A stretch of 64,000 nt of DNA from Desulfarculaceae bacterium (GTDB lineage Bacteria > Desulfobacterota > Desulfarculia > Desulfarculales > Desulfarculaceae): NCBI GenBank assembly GCA_021737145.1, contig JAIPEN010000003.1:186001-250000 (forward strand), read 5' to 3'. The notes under the pieces were generated by a model. It saw only the letters and a list, made by a program, of their open reading frames with translations. It was not told the origin of the DNA and ran no database searches. A program made the translations under genes and the position numbers. Positions 24,259-34,026 of the stretch are shown here, in pieces (positions within the stretch are counted from its first letter, which is position 1; the number at the start of each line of letters is the position of its first letter).

Positions 24259-27200
24259 TCCTCGGCCGGGGGCTCCTGGTCGGGCTCCTGGTCCAAGACC
24301 TGGCGCACGGTGCGCAGCAGGTCATCGAGGCGGTAGGGCTTGGTGATGAAACGCCGGGCCCCCGCCTCGAGCATTTCCCCCCGCTTGTCGCTGCCGGCAT
24401 AGCCGGTGGCCACCACGATCTTGGCCTCCGATTCGGTCTCCAGCATGCGCCGCAGGCAGTTTCCCCCGCCCATGCCCGGCATGCCCAGATCCAGGATCAC
24501 CAGGTCCACCTGCCCGGGACCGTCGCAGAACATTTCCAAGGCCCCCTCCCCGCTGTCGGCGGTGAGCACGGCGTAGCCGTACTGCCTGAGCACGTCGCGC
24601 ACCACCTCCAGAATGGCCTCCTCATCGTCCACCAACAGGATGGTCTCCCGCCCCCCGGTCACCGGTGCATCCATATCTTCCTCAGGCTCCAACAAAATGA
24701 CCCCGCCCGACGCGGCGGGCAGGTAGATGGTGAACTCGCTGCCCTGGCCCGGGGTGCTGTCGCAGTTGATGTAGCCGCCGTGGCTCTCCACGATGCCGTA
24801 GACCGTGAACAACCCCAGGCCGGTGCCGGTGCCGGGCCCCTTGGTGGTGTAGAAAGGCTCGAACACGTGGCGCACCGTCTCCCGGTCCATGCCCAGGCCG
24901 TTGTCCTGGACCCTGAGCAACACGTATTCGCCGGGCTCCACCCCGGGGTGGGTGCGGCAGAACTCCTCGGTCAGATCGGCATTGTCGGTGCTGATCTGTA
25001 AACGGCCGCCCTGGGGCATGGCGTCGCGGGCGTTGGTGGCCAGGTTCATCAACACCTGCTCCAGCTGGGTGGCGTCGCCCAGGATGACCTTGGCCTCCTC
25101 GGAGAGAGTGGTCTCGATCTTGATCATCTTGGGGATGGTGCGTTCCAGGATCTTCACCGCCTGGGCCACCTCGCGGTTTAAGTCCACCGGCTTCAGCTCG
25201 GCCTGGCCCTTGCGGCCGAAGGTCAGCAGGCGCCGCACCAGTTCGGCCGCCCGGCCCACGGCCGACTCCACCTCGCCCAGATATTTCTTGCCCGACTGGT
25301 CGCCGGCGGGCACGGTGCCCAACAGCTCTACATAGCCCCCGATGCCTTGCAGGATATTGTTGAAATCGTGGGCGATGCCGCTGGCCAGGTTGCCCACCGC
25401 TTCCATCTTCTGGGCCTGGATCAAACGCTCCTGCAGCTCCTTGAGCTCGCGCTCGGCCTGGATGCGCTGGGTGATCTCGCGCCCCGAACCGCTGACATAG
25501 GGCACCCCGTCCTTGGCCACCAGCAGGTTGCGGTATTCCACGTAGTGCCCGCTGCCGTCCTTGCCGGCCAACAGGGCCACCCCCTCGGCCTGGCCCTCGC
25601 GGCGCAGGGTGGGCAAATACTGCTCCATAAAGATCCGGCGGTGCTCCGGGCGCATGAACTCGCCCAGGGTGCGGCCGATGAGCTCCTCGCGGGAGTAGCC
25701 CAGGGTGCGCACCACCGCCTGGTTCACCGAGAGCAGGCAGCCCTGGTCGTCGTGGGTGTAGATCAGGTCGCTGATGCTGTCGAACAGATGGCGGAAGCGC
25801 TCCTCGGACTCGCGCAGGGCGGCCTGGGCCTTCTTGCGCTCGGCGTTGGTGAGCGCCTGGGCCACCTGGTCGGCCATGCCCCCCACAAAGGCCAGCTCGT
25901 CCTCCCGCCAGCCGTGGGGGCCGCTGCTGCGCTCCAGGCACACCATGCCCATCACCCGGCCCCTGAGGCGCACCGCCGCCGCCAGCAGGGCGGCCACGTC
26001 GTTGGGCTCCAGATAGGAAAAGCGCAGTTCGCTGGTGCGGGCGTCCAGGTACACGTCGTGGGCGTCCACCGCCCGCTCGGCTTCCAGGGAGGCGAAGAAC
26101 ACCGGGTGCATCCCGGCGGCCATCTCCTCGCCCCAGCCGTGACGCCGGGCGGGCGCGTTGTAGATGTCGCTGGCCACCATGCGGTCGCGGTCGTGGTTGA
26201 ACAGCCAGATGCCGGCCCGCTCCACCCCCAGGGCCTCGGTGCACAGCTCGGTTATGCGGCGGGCGGCCTCGGCGAAGTCGCCCTCCACCAGGGGCTCCAT
26301 GCCCGCCGCCTGCACGATGGCCGCCTGCTGGCGCTCCACCCGGCTCAGGCGGGCGGCCCGCTCCTCCTCGGACAGCTTGCGCTCGGTTATGTCGCGGAAA
26401 AACACCTGCAGGGCGGGACGGCCCTCCCAGTCCACCACCCGCGAAGCCAGCTCCATCCATTTCAGGTCGCCCTGCTTGGTGAACACCCGGCAGGGCAGGA
26501 TATGGGCGTGGGTCTGGTTGGAAACGCGGCCCTGGTAGCGGTCAGTGAGGTTGGCGATGTCATCTGGGTGGAAGAACAACTCCGGCCCCTGGCCCACCAC
26601 CTCGGCCGGCTCCCAGCCCAGCACCCCGCTGATGGCCATGTTTACAAAGACCAGGCTCCCCTCCTGCACCACGGCGATCAGTTCGGTGGCCTGCTCCACC
26701 AGGTTGCGGTAGCGCGCCTCGGAGTGCTGCAGCTTGGCCTGCATGGACTTCAGGCGGCTCAGGTCGCTGGCCACCAACAACACCCCCCGGCTGACGTCGT
26801 CGCCCTCCAGGGAAGAAGTGGACACCAGCAGGGGCACCTGCTCGCCGCTGTCGGTGCGCACCGTGAGCTCCTCGCCCTCCACCCGGCCTTCGGCCAGCTC
26901 CTCCAAAAAGTGCTTGGCCGCGCGGGGCCGGGCCAGGAAGGGGCGGAAGAGCTCGGCGCTGCGCCGGCCCATGATGGCCTCGGCGTTGGTGAAGCCCAGC
27001 AAGCGGGCCATGACCGTGTTGGCCCAGGAGATGCGGCCTTGGCGAAGGTGGGCCAGCCCCACCGGCACCGCCTGCACCGTGGTGCGGTAGATGGTGCGGG
27101 GGCTCACCAAGCGGCCGTAGCGCCGGGCTCCCCAGAACACGGCCAGGGCGGTGGGCATCACCGCCAGGTTGGCCAGGGATGCGAAGTCCGGCCCCCGCGT

Positions 27201-27785
27201 GGCCATGAGCCACTGGGCCAGGATCTGCAGGGCCATGGTCACGAAACCGCCGACGACCAGCAGGCGTTTTTCAGCCCTAGTGTCCGGGTCGGTCTCATGG
27301 CGCATGTCCCGCACCAGGCGCAAGAGCATGATCAGCAGGAAAACGAAGCTGTAGGCCAAGAAGGCCTGGAACCAGGGGTTGAAATGGGAGGGCCCCAGGG
27401 CCACCCCGTAGAGGCGCACGCTTATCAGGTCCGGCTTGTAGATGGCCGTCAGATAAAAGGCGAAGGGCACCCCGTAGATCCACAGGCGGTCGCGCCAGTT
27501 CACCGAGCGGACCAGGGCCAGGATCACCTCGCCCACGAACGCGGTGGGCATGAGGAACAGGAAGCTGAACCAGCGGTAAAGCTCGAAAACGGTCAACGGC
27601 GGGTAGAGGCGCGCGGCGTGGGAGATCAGGGCGTCGAAAAAGGCCCAGGCAATAATGCACACCAACCAGCGCAAAAATGCGCTGGTCTTGGGGTTGCCCG
27701 GGGTATGGCGGCCCAGATAGATGATCAGGGCCAGGCAGTACCCGATGGTGAAGGCCAAGTTGGCCAGGTAATAGGTCTCGTGCAT
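24255..27785 (-). CDS. Hybrid sensor histidine kinase (7TM-PAS-PAS-GAF-PAS-HisKA-HATPase-REC)
   Basis: A 1176-residue membrane sensor. About seven hydrophobic helices occupy residues 5-225. PAS domains follow near 235-345 and 360-480, a GAF domain near 500-660 and a third PAS near 670-790. The phospho-accepting His806 is in AHDFNNIL, and the ATPase boxes run about 895-1027 ([23 protein letters not shown]). A C-terminal receiver (about 1046-1165) has Asp1099 in [11 protein letters not shown] and Lys in ITKPY. Autophosphorylation and transfer to the attached receiver are expected, with output through an unlinked partner. It is a lone gene convergent with pspC; membrane placement next to the phage-shock locus may be coincidence. 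Confidence 0.92.
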   Translation of the reverse strand: MHETYYLANLAFTIGYCLALIIYLGRHTPGNPKTSAFLRWLVCIIAWAFFDALISHAARLYPPLTVFELYRWFSFLFLMPTAFVGEVILALVRSVNWRDRLWIYGVPFAFYLTAIYKPDLISVRLYGVALGPSHFNPWFQAFLAYSFVFLLIMLLRLVRDMRHETDPDTRAEKRLLVVGGFVTMALQILAQWLMATRGPDFASLANLAVMPTALAVFWGARRYGRLVSPRTIYRTTVQAVPVGLAHLRQGRISWANTVMARLLGFTNAEAIMGRRSAELFRPFLARPRAAKHFLEELAEGRVEGEELTVRTDSGEQVPLLVSTSSLEGDDVSRGVLLVASDLSRLKSMQAKLQHSEARYRNLVEQATELIAVVQEGSLVFVNMAISGVLGWEPAEVVGQGPELFFHPDDIANLTDRYQGRVSNQTHAHILPCRVFTKQGDLKWMELASRVVDWEGRPALQVFFRDITERKLSEEERAARLSRVERQQAAIVQAAGMEPLVEGDFAEAARRITELCTEALGVERAGIWLFNHDRDRMVASDIYNAPARRHGWGEEMAAGMHPVFFASLEAERAVDAHDVYLDARTSELRFSYLEPNDVAALLAAAVRLRGRVMGMVCLERSSGPHGWREDELAFVGGMADQVAQALTNAERKKAQAALRESEERFRHLFDSISDLIYTHDDQGCLLSVNQAVVRTLGYSREELIGRTLGEFMRPEHRRIFMEQYLPTLRREGQAEGVALLAGKDGSGHYVEYRNLLVAKDGVPYVSGSGREITQRIQAERELKELQERLIQAQKMEAVGNLASGIAHDFNNILQGIGGYVELLGTVPAGDQSGKKYLGEVESAVGRAAELVRRLLTFGRKGQAELKPVDLNREVAQAVKILERTIPKMIKIETTLSEEAKVILGDATQLEQVLMNLATNARDAMPQGGRLQISTDNADLTEEFCRTHPGVEPGEYVLLRVQDNGLGMDRETVRHVFEPFYTTKGPGTGTGLGLFTVYGIVESHGGYINCDSTPGQGSEFTIYLPAASGGVILLEPEEDMDAPVTGGRETILLVDDEEAILEVVRDVLRQYGYAVLTADSGEGALEMFCDGPGQVDLVILDLGMPGMGGGNCLRRMLETESEAKIVVATGYAGSDKRGEMLEAGARRFITKPYRLDDLLRTVRQVLDQEPDQEPPAED

Positions 27786-27977
27786 CTACAGTTCCGCGAA
27801 GGCCGGGTTTACCGGACCCCCGGGAGAGGCTGGCTCCCTGGATGGGAACGGACCAACACGCCAATACTCTGCCAAGGGCAGGCCATGATTCCGCCAGCAT
27901 CTTAGCAGGCGCGGGCCTCGCGGTAAAGCCGCTTAAATAGGGGCTTGCGGCAGAACTCTATCTTGCGGCGCCTTTGT

Positions 27978-28544
27978 TCAGGCCTCTTCGGCCGCCCCGG
28001 CTCCCAGGGCCAGCAGTTCGCGGTTGGCCCGGGCCCGGGCCTCGGGCTGGCCCTGGGTAATGGCCCGCTCCACCTCGGCCGGGTCCACGGGCAAGGCGCC
28101 CGCCGCGGCCGCCGCGCCCAACAGCACCACGTTGGCTCCCTTGGCCGCCCCGGCTTCCCGGGCCAGCTCCGAGGCCGGCACGGTGACCGCGCGGGCCCCG
28201 AAGGAGGCCAGGGCCTTTTTGCCCTTGGCCGAGAGGAAGCCCAGGTCCGGGGCGTTGACCACCAGCCAGCCGCCCGCGGCCAGGTAGCTCAGGTTGCGCA
28301 CCGCCTCGCCGGGGTCCAGGGCCAGCACCATCTCCGCCGAGCCCGGGCTGACCAAGGGCCCGCTGTAGGCCCCGGCCTTGAGGTGGCTCACCACCGCGCC
28401 GCCCCGCTGGGCCATGCCGTGCACCTCGCTGATCAGGATGCCCTTCACCTTGGGCTCCAGGGCCGTGGCCAGGGCCCGGCTCACGAAGAGCACCCCCTGG
28501 CCGCCCACTCCGGCCACCACCGCCTGCCAGCTGAGAGCGCTCAT
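27978..28544 (-). CDS. iorB: Indolepyruvate:ferredoxin oxidoreductase beta subunit
   Basis: A 188-residue gamma/beta-type subunit of 2-oxoacid:ferredoxin oxidoreductases. It opens with AVVAGVGGQGVLFVSRALA and contains ISEVHGMAQRGGAVVSHLK, both standard for IorB. With IorA it oxidatively decarboxylates aryl pyruvates from Trp, Phe and Tyr to aryl-acetyl-CoA, reducing ferredoxin. The start ATG 28544 overlaps the iorA stop by 4 nt (ATGA). Longer open frame upstream is the iorA gene read in another frame. It is the last gene of the liv/paaK/ior run on the minus strand. Confidence 0.93.
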   Translation of the reverse strand: MSALSWQAVVAGVGGQGVLFVSRALATALEPKVKGILISEVHGMAQRGGAVVSHLKAGAYSGPLVSPGSAEMVLALDPGEAVRNLSYLAAGGWLVVNAPDLGFLSAKGKKALASFGARAVTVPASELAREAGAAKGANVVLLGAAAAAGALPVDPAEVERAITQGQPEARARANRELLALGAGAAEEA

Positions 28545-30625
28545 GAGAGCACCTCCATGGGCGCGATGGCCCCTTGGGCGCAGACCTCGGCGCAAAGCCC
28601 GCAGTCCACGCACCAGTCGCGGTCGATGGATATGTAGCCCTCGCTGTCGGCGGCCAGGGCCGGGCAGGCGAACCAGGTGCTGCACAGGCCGCAGGCCACG
28701 CAGGCGCCCGCCGGCTCCAGCACCATGGTGCCGGTGGGACAGACCTGGGCGCAGAGGCGGCAGCCGGTGCACTTGGCCTTGTCCACCTTGATGCGCCCCT
28801 TGCCGGTGCGCCTCAGCGCGCCCACGGGACATATGGCCACGCAGCGGCCGCAGTCGGCGCAAGGGTTTAGCTTGGGCTTGAAAGAGGTCTTCACCGGGGC
28901 GGCCGCGCCCCTCACCTCCACCCGGCAGGGCGCGGGCACCGCCTCGGCCGGGCGGTGGGCCGCGCAGGCGTGGCGGGCGATGATCACCGCCACCCCGCCC
29001 TCCGGCTTCTGGGTCCAGCGCCAGGCCTTTTTCAGGGTCTTTTGGGTCTCGCCCAGGTCATAGGGATCCAGCTCGTCGATCCACCGCACCCCGCAGCCCT
29101 CCACCAATTTCCTCAGCTCCACCGCGTGGCCCGGGTGGCCGTCGGCGGTGAGCCCGTTTTCCGGGGTGGGCTGCATGCCGGTCATGGAGGTGGTCTCGTT
29201 GTCCAGGATCACCAGCACGAAGCGGGCCCCGTTGTACACCGCGTTGACCAGGCCGGTGATGCCCGAGTGGTAAAAGGTGCTGTCGCCGATGGTGGCCGCC
29301 ACCGGGGTGGCCTGCTCCCCCTCGTTGAGCGAGCGGCTCAGGGCGTGGGCAAAGGTCACCGCCGCGCCCATGTCGTGGCAGGTGTCCACCGCGCCCTGGT
29401 TCAGGCCCAGGGTGTAGCAGCCGATGTCGGATGGATACACCCCGCCGGGCAGTCCTTTTTTTAGGCTGAAAAACACCGCGCGGTGGGAGCAGCCGGGGCA
29501 GAGGTTGGGCCGCCGCATGGGCGGCTGGTCGGGCACGGAGAGCACCTTGCCCTTGGGGCGGGGGGCCTTGAGGCGCGCCTCGTTAAGGGCCCGCTCCAAT
29601 ACCCCGCCCAGCACCTCGGGAGTCAGCTCGCCCGCGCTGGGCACATGCCCCGAGCCCCGGCCCCAGAGCCGCTCCCGCCGGGGGGCCAGCAGCTCCAGCA
29701 CCGGCTCGGTCTCTTCCAAGACCAGCACCCGCTGGCAAGAGTCCAACAGCTGGTTCACCGGCCCCAGGGGCAGGGGATAGGGCACCGAGGTCTGCAGGAA
29801 GGGGATGCGCCCCTGGTCCACCGGCAGGCCCAACTCTGCCAGCAGGTCGCGGGCCAGGGCCGCGGCCACGCCCGAGGCCAGGATGCCCAGGCGGGCCCGG
29901 GGCCGCACCGGGGCGTGCCAGGTGTTTAGCGTCTTGGAGGCGCTCACCTCGGCCTGGATCTTGGCCAGCTTGGCGTTGAGCGCCTGGTGCAGGGCCAGGC
30001 GCATCTTGGGGATGGCCGCCCAGCGGAAGGGGTCCTTGGTGAACACCGCCTCGCGCCCCAGTTCCTTGGGGGCCTTGAGGTTCAGGTTCTGGCGGCCGTG
30101 GCACACCCTGAGGGTGGGCCGGATCATCACCGGGATTTGATGGCGCTCGCTCAGGGCATAGGCCGGGGCCACCAGGTCGCGGGCCGCGGCCGGGCTGTCC
30201 GGGTCGAACACCGGCAGCTTGGCGAAATGGGCCAGCAGGCGGCTGTCCTGCTCGGTCTGGGAGCTGTGGGGGCCGGGGTCGTCGGCGCTGACGATGATCA
30301 TGCCCCCGATCACCCCGATGTAGGCCGCGCTCATCACCGGGTCCAGGGCCACGTTGAGCCCCACCATCTTCATGGCCACCGCCGAGCGGCGTCCGGTGTA
30401 GGCGGCGGCCAGGGCCACCTCCATGGCCACCTTCTCGTTGACCGACCACTCCACGTAGGGCGGCGATTTCAGCTCGGCCCCGTATTGCACCACCGCCGGC
30501 AAAATCTCGCTGGAGGGGGTGCCGGGATAGGCGGTCATCACCGCCACGCCGTTTTCCACCAGGCCCCGTCCCAGAGCCTGGTTGCCCATGAGTATTTCTT
30601 TTCTGGCCCTCGCTTTGGCACTCAA
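28541..30625 (-). CDS. iorA: Indolepyruvate:ferredoxin oxidoreductase alpha subunit with four Fe-S motifs
   Basis: About 694 residues. The N-terminal pyrimidine-binding domain opens MGNQALGRGLVENGVAVMTAYPGTPSSE. The thiamine-diphosphate domain carries CPGCSHRAVF and a GDSTFYHSGITG ... LDNETTSMTG block. The C-terminus carries four cysteine clusters (CADCGRCVAICP, CTGCRLCAQVCP, CVACGLCSTWFACP, CVDCGLCAEVCAQG), where typical IorA has two. The third has an irregular spacing. The extra pair would give a longer electron wire to ferredoxin. The start is uncertain: TTG 30625 has AGGA upstream, and TTG 30664 or ATG 30589 are options. A terminator hairpin lies between it and livK upstream, so it may have its own promoter. 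Confidence 0.92.
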   Translation of the reverse strand: MSAKARARKEILMGNQALGRGLVENGVAVMTAYPGTPSSEILPAVVQYGAELKSPPYVEWSVNEKVAMEVALAAAYTGRRSAVAMKMVGLNVALDPVMSAAYIGVIGGMIIVSADDPGPHSSQTEQDSRLLAHFAKLPVFDPDSPAAARDLVAPAYALSERHQIPVMIRPTLRVCHGRQNLNLKAPKELGREAVFTKDPFRWAAIPKMRLALHQALNAKLAKIQAEVSASKTLNTWHAPVRPRARLGILASGVAAALARDLLAELGLPVDQGRIPFLQTSVPYPLPLGPVNQLLDSCQRVLVLEETEPVLELLAPRRERLWGRGSGHVPSAGELTPEVLGGVLERALNEARLKAPRPKGKVLSVPDQPPMRRPNLCPGCSHRAVFFSLKKGLPGGVYPSDIGCYTLGLNQGAVDTCHDMGAAVTFAHALSRSLNEGEQATPVAATIGDSTFYHSGITGLVNAVYNGARFVLVILDNETTSMTGMQPTPENGLTADGHPGHAVELRKLVEGCGVRWIDELDPYDLGETQKTLKKAWRWTQKPEGGVAVIIARHACAAHRPAEAVPAPCRVEVRGAAAPVKTSFKPKLNPCADCGRCVAICPVGALRRTGKGRIKVDKAKCTGCRLCAQVCPTGTMVLEPAGACVACGLCSTWFACPALAADSEGYISIDRDWCVDCGLCAEVCAQGAIAPMEVLS

Positions 30626-30659
30626 CGTCTTAATCCTCGGCTGGGTTGTTTGCAAAACA

Positions 30660-30689
30660 GCCAATAAAATAACCCGGCCTCAGGCCGGG
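30660..30689 (-). terminator. Intrinsic terminator between livK-like gene and iorA (minus strand)
   Basis: Minus-strand CCCGGCC-TGA-GGCCGGG hairpin (30673-30689) followed by TTATTTTATT. It lies about 60 nt downstream of the binding-protein stop and would cut iorAB transcription relative to the liv genes. Confidence 0.65.
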
Positions 30690-30748
30690 CGCAAGCCAAG
30701 CGCCGCCCCGGCCGGAGGCGCTTTAGCCCCCGGCCGGAGCGGATTGTC

Positions 30749-31933
30749 TCACTGAGCGATGACGAACTTGCCGTCCTTGACCTCGAGCATGACCATGGAG
30801 TCCTCGCCCAGGCCGTTGTGGTCCTTGGGGCTCATGTTGTACACGCCCGAAACGCCCACGTAGCCCTTGGTGTTCTCCAGGGCGGCGCGCACCTTGTCCG
30901 GGTCGGTGCCCGCCTTTTGCATGGCGTTGGCCAGCAGATACACCGCGTCCCAGGCATAGCCGGAGTGGGTGTTGATGGGGTACTTCTTGGCGTAGCCCCG
31001 CTGCTTGTAGAGCTCCACGAACTCGGCGATAACCTTCTTCTGGGGGTCGGAGTCGGGAAGCTGCTCGTAGATCATCAGCTTGGTGGCGGGCATCAGGTCG
31101 CCCTCGGCCGCCGCGCCGGCCAGCGCGATGTAGCGCGGTCCGGGCAGGCCGTGGCACTGCACCAGGGGCGCCTTGAGGCCCAGGGCGTTGTGGTTCTTAC
31201 TGATGATGGCCCCGGCCGGACCGATGGTCCAGCAGATGATGGCCTGGGGGTTCTTGGAGGCCAGCTTGGTGAGCTGGCTCTTCATGTCCACGTCCTTGGG
31301 GTTGAACTGCTCGGCCCCGACGATAGTCAAGCCGTACTTGGGCGCCAGGCGCTTGATCCAGCGGGCCCCGTCGCGGCCGAAGCCGTCGCTGGCGCTGATC
31401 AGGGCCACCTTGGTCAGGTTGTGCTTCTTCAGGTAGCCCAGCACCTTCTTAACCGCGATGGAGGAGCGCTGGGGAGCCTTGAACACGTACTTGGCCGTGC
31501 CGAAGTCCATCTTGCCGTGCTTGCCCTCCATGATCACCGGGTCGCCGCCCACGGTCATCACGGTGGGAATCTTGGCCGCCTCCACCTGCTTTTTCACCGC
31601 CATGCCGGTGCCGGTGCGGGTGGGGCCGATCACCGCCACCACCTTGTCCAGGTTCACGAATTTCTTGAAGGCCATCACCGCCTTGGTGGGCTTGCCTTCG
31701 GTGTCGGCCAGCACCAGCTCGATTGGCCGGCCCTGGATGCCGCCCTTGGCGTTGATCTGGTCCACCACCATCAGGGCCACCAGCTTGGTGGGCGTGCCGA
31801 TAAAGGCGGCCGGGCCGCTCTCGGCAAAGAAGGCCCCGATCTTCACGGGTTCCTTGTCGGCCGCCGCAACCGGGGCGGCCAGGGCCAGCAGGCCGCACAG
31901 GGCCAATACCAGCACCATGCTCAAACGTCTCAT
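30749..31933 (-). CDS. livK: Branched-chain/aryl amino-acid ABC transporter substrate-binding protein
   Basis: A 394-residue periplasmic binding protein of the LivK type. A signal peptide (about residues 1-24, ending VAAA before DKEPVKIGAFF) is followed by two lobes; EPVKIGAFFAESGPAAFIGTP is the usual ligand-loop start. Family members bind Leu/Ile/Val, but many anaerobe homologues carry aromatic acids or amides. The operon with a phenylacetate-CoA ligase-like enzyme and, beyond a terminator, iorAB suggests an aryl or aromatic amino-acid ligand. ATG 31933 was chosen since GGAGG sits 9 nt upstream; nine further codons upstream lack a site. Confidence 0.9.
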   Translation of the reverse strand: MRRLSMVLVLALCGLLALAAPVAAADKEPVKIGAFFAESGPAAFIGTPTKLVALMVVDQINAKGGIQGRPIELVLADTEGKPTKAVMAFKKFVNLDKVVAVIGPTRTGTGMAVKKQVEAAKIPTVMTVGGDPVIMEGKHGKMDFGTAKYVFKAPQRSSIAVKKVLGYLKKHNLTKVALISASDGFGRDGARWIKRLAPKYGLTIVGAEQFNPKDVDMKSQLTKLASKNPQAIICWTIGPAGAIISKNHNALGLKAPLVQCHGLPGPRYIALAGAAAEGDLMPATKLMIYEQLPDSDPQKKVIAEFVELYKQRGYAKKYPINTHSGYAWDAVYLLANAMQKAGTDPDKVRAALENTKGYVGVSGVYNMSPKDHNGLGEDSMVMLEVKDGKFVIAQ

Positions 31934-31981
31934 CTCTCGTCCTCCCTTGTGGCCCCGCACCCTAGCAGGCGGGGCTAAAAT

Positions 31982-33268
31982 TTATTCCTCTTCGCGGCGG
32001 TCGAAGATGCGCCGCGACTTGCGCTCGCTGCGCGGCAAAGACGCGTAGTCCACGATCCGAACCGCCGTGCTGACCATGATCTGCTGCTTTACCCGCCGGG
32101 ACACCGCCTGGGCCAGGGCCTGGTCATCCCCGGCCCCGCCCTCGGGAGCCCGCTCCACCTTGATGGTCATGTAGTCGCGGCCGTCGTCGCCGCGCTCTAA
32201 AATCACCTGGTACTCCGAGCCCAGGCCCTCCACCCCGGAGAGCACGTGGTCGATCTGGCCGGGATAGATGTTCACCGCCCGGAAGATGATCATGTCGTCG
32301 CTGCGCCCCAGAATGCGGTCGTGGCGCGGCAGGGGGTTGCCGCAGGCGCAGGGCTCGGGCAGCAGGCGGCACAGGTCGCGGGTGCGGTAGCGGATCAGGG
32401 GAGCGGCCTGCTTGCAAAGGGTGGTCACCACCATCTCGCCCACCTCGCCCGGAGCCACCGGCTCCATGGTGAGCGGGTCGATGATCTCCAGGATGTAGTA
32501 GTCGGCCCAGTAGTGGATGCCCTGGTGGGCCGCGCACTCGATGCCCGTGCCCGGCCCGTAGAGCTCGGTGAGGCCCGGGATGTCGAACAGCTCGGCCCCC
32601 AGGGCCTGGCCGATGCGCTCGCGCATGGCCTGGCTGGTGCGCTCGGAGCCGTAGATCACCTTCTCGACCTCCACCTGGTCCTGGATGCCCCGGCGCTTCA
32701 CCTCCTCGGCGATCAGCAGGGCCATGGAGGAGGTGCAGCAGAGCACCGTGGTCTCGAAGTCCACCAAGAACTGGCACTGCATCTCCAGGTTGCCCGGCCC
32801 CATGGGCAGGGCCAGGGCCCCGAAGCGTTCGCAGCCCGCCTGGAAGCCCACGCCGGCGGTCCAGATGCCGTAGCCCACCATGATCTGCACCCGGTCGGCC
32901 GCGGAAAGCTCGGCCATCTCGTAGCAGCGGGCGAACATGAAGGACCAGTCGTCGATGTCGGCGTTGGTGTAGGCCAGCACCTTGCGCTTGCCGGTGGTGC
33001 CGCTGGAGGCGTGCACCCGGACCACCTCTTCCACCGGCACCGAGAGCAGCGGCAGGGGGTAGCCTTCCTTGAGGTCGTCGGCCGTGGTGAAGGGCAGCTT
33101 GGCCAGGTCGTCCAGGCTGCCGATGCCGCCGGGCTCCACCCCGGCCGCGGCCAGGCGCTCTTTATAAAAGGGGCTGCCGTGGAAAGCGTGGTCCACGGTC
33201 CATCGCAGGCCCCGGAGCTGGTGCTCGGCCAGGGCCTGTTGATCGGCGAATGAGGGCATGAAGCTCAT
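31982..33268 (-). CDS. paaK: Phenylacetate-CoA ligase-like AMP-forming enzyme
   Basis: A 428-residue adenylate-forming ligase close in length to PaaK. The phosphate loop is SSGTTGKRKVLAYTN, the A5-type motif is TELYGPGTGIECA, and DLCRLLPEPCACGNPLPRHDRILGRSDDMIIFRAVNIYPGQ carries the hinge. A cysteine pair in PEPCACG is typical of the subfamily. It would activate an aryl acid such as phenylacetate or indoleacetate with ATP and CoA. The chain ends in a basic RSERKSRRIFDRR tail. It overlaps livF by 4 nt, so it belongs to the transporter operon. Indoleacetyl-CoA is also the product of IorAB, so the two enzymes may meet at the same CoA ester. Confidence 0.9.
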   Translation of the reverse strand: MSFMPSFADQQALAEHQLRGLRWTVDHAFHGSPFYKERLAAAGVEPGGIGSLDDLAKLPFTTADDLKEGYPLPLLSVPVEEVVRVHASSGTTGKRKVLAYTNADIDDWSFMFARCYEMAELSAADRVQIMVGYGIWTAGVGFQAGCERFGALALPMGPGNLEMQCQFLVDFETTVLCCTSSMALLIAEEVKRRGIQDQVEVEKVIYGSERTSQAMRERIGQALGAELFDIPGLTELYGPGTGIECAAHQGIHYWADYYILEIIDPLTMEPVAPGEVGEMVVTTLCKQAAPLIRYRTRDLCRLLPEPCACGNPLPRHDRILGRSDDMIIFRAVNIYPGQIDHVLSGVEGLGSEYQVILERGDDGRDYMTIKVERAPEGGAGDDQALAQAVSRRVKQQIMVSTAVRIVDYASLPRSERKSRRIFDRREEE

Positions 33269-34026
33269 TGAGGCTCCTTGTCGGATGTGGGAACAACCAG
33301 GCTCTGGGCCCGGCGGGGGCCCAAAAAGGCCTCGCGCAGCATCTCGTCGGACAGAATTTCCCGGGGCGTGCCGCTTTGCCTGATGCGGCCGCCGGTGATG
33401 ATGTATCCCCGCGCGCTCACCGCCAGGGCGCCCAGGGCGTTCTGCTCCACCAACAGCACCGAGCAGCCCTGGGCGGGCAGGCCGCGCACCACGCCCAGAA
33501 TCTCGGCCGCCACCTGGGGGGCCAGGCCCAGGCTGGGCTCGTCCAGCAGCAGCAGGCGGGGCCGGGCCATGAGCCCCCGGGCCATGGCCAGCATCTGCTG
33601 CTCTCCGCCGCTCAGGGTGCCGGCCGCCTGACCCAGGCGGTCGGCCAGCACCGGAAACAGGCTCAGGGCCTGGTCCAGGTCGCGGGCCACCTCCTTGCCC
33701 TGTCCCCGCTTGAGGCGGGTGTAGGAGCCCAGCTCCAGGTTCTCGCGCACGCTCAGGGGGCCGAAGAGCTGGCGCCCCTCGGGCACCTGCACCACGCCGG
33801 CGGCCACCACCGCGGAGGGGGCCGAGCCGCTGATCTGGCGGCCGTCCAGGGTCACCCGTCCGCCGCTCGGCTTGAGCAGGCCGGAGATGATGCCCAAAAG
33901 GGTGCTCTTGCCCGCCCCGTTCATGCCCAGCAGGCTCACCACCTCGCCGGCGCCCACCGCCAGGCTCACCTCGCGCAGGGCCGGCTGGCGGCCGTAGGCA
34001 AAAGATATGGACTCCACCCTAAGCAA
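33265..34026 (-). CDS. livF: Branched-chain amino-acid ABC transporter ATPase LivF
   Basis: A 253-residue ATP-binding subunit. Walker A GMNGAGKST, signature LSGGEQQMLAMARGLM, Walker B LLLLDEPSLGLAP and the His switch (replaced in this family by LVEQNALGAL) are visible; the form matches LivF rather than LivG. TTG 34026 has AGGAG about 10 nt upstream inside livG; GTG 34017 is the alternative. The gene overlaps livG by 8 nt and the CoA ligase by 4 nt. Confidence 0.93.
   Translation of the reverse strand: MLRVESISFAYGRQPALREVSLAVGAGEVVSLLGMNGAGKSTLLGIISGLLKPSGGRVTLDGRQISGSAPSAVVAAGVVQVPEGRQLFGPLSVRENLELGSYTRLKRGQGKEVARDLDQALSLFPVLADRLGQAAGTLSGGEQQMLAMARGLMARPRLLLLDEPSLGLAPQVAAEILGVVRGLPAQGCSVLLVEQNALGALAVSARGYIITGGRIRQSGTPREILSDEMLREAFLGPRRAQSLVVPTSDKEPQ

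Noticed and set aside
25347..27905. Very long open frame opposite the hybrid kinase (and similar ones at 48205-50853 and 34007-35932)
   Set aside because: Low-complexity His/Gly/Gln-rich translations that mirror real genes; an effect of high GC at third positions.
27786..27977. Possible gene or RNA between the kinase and iorB
   Set aside because: No frame, promoter pair or strong terminator seen; only a weak GCCGC/GCGGC hairpin near 27930.
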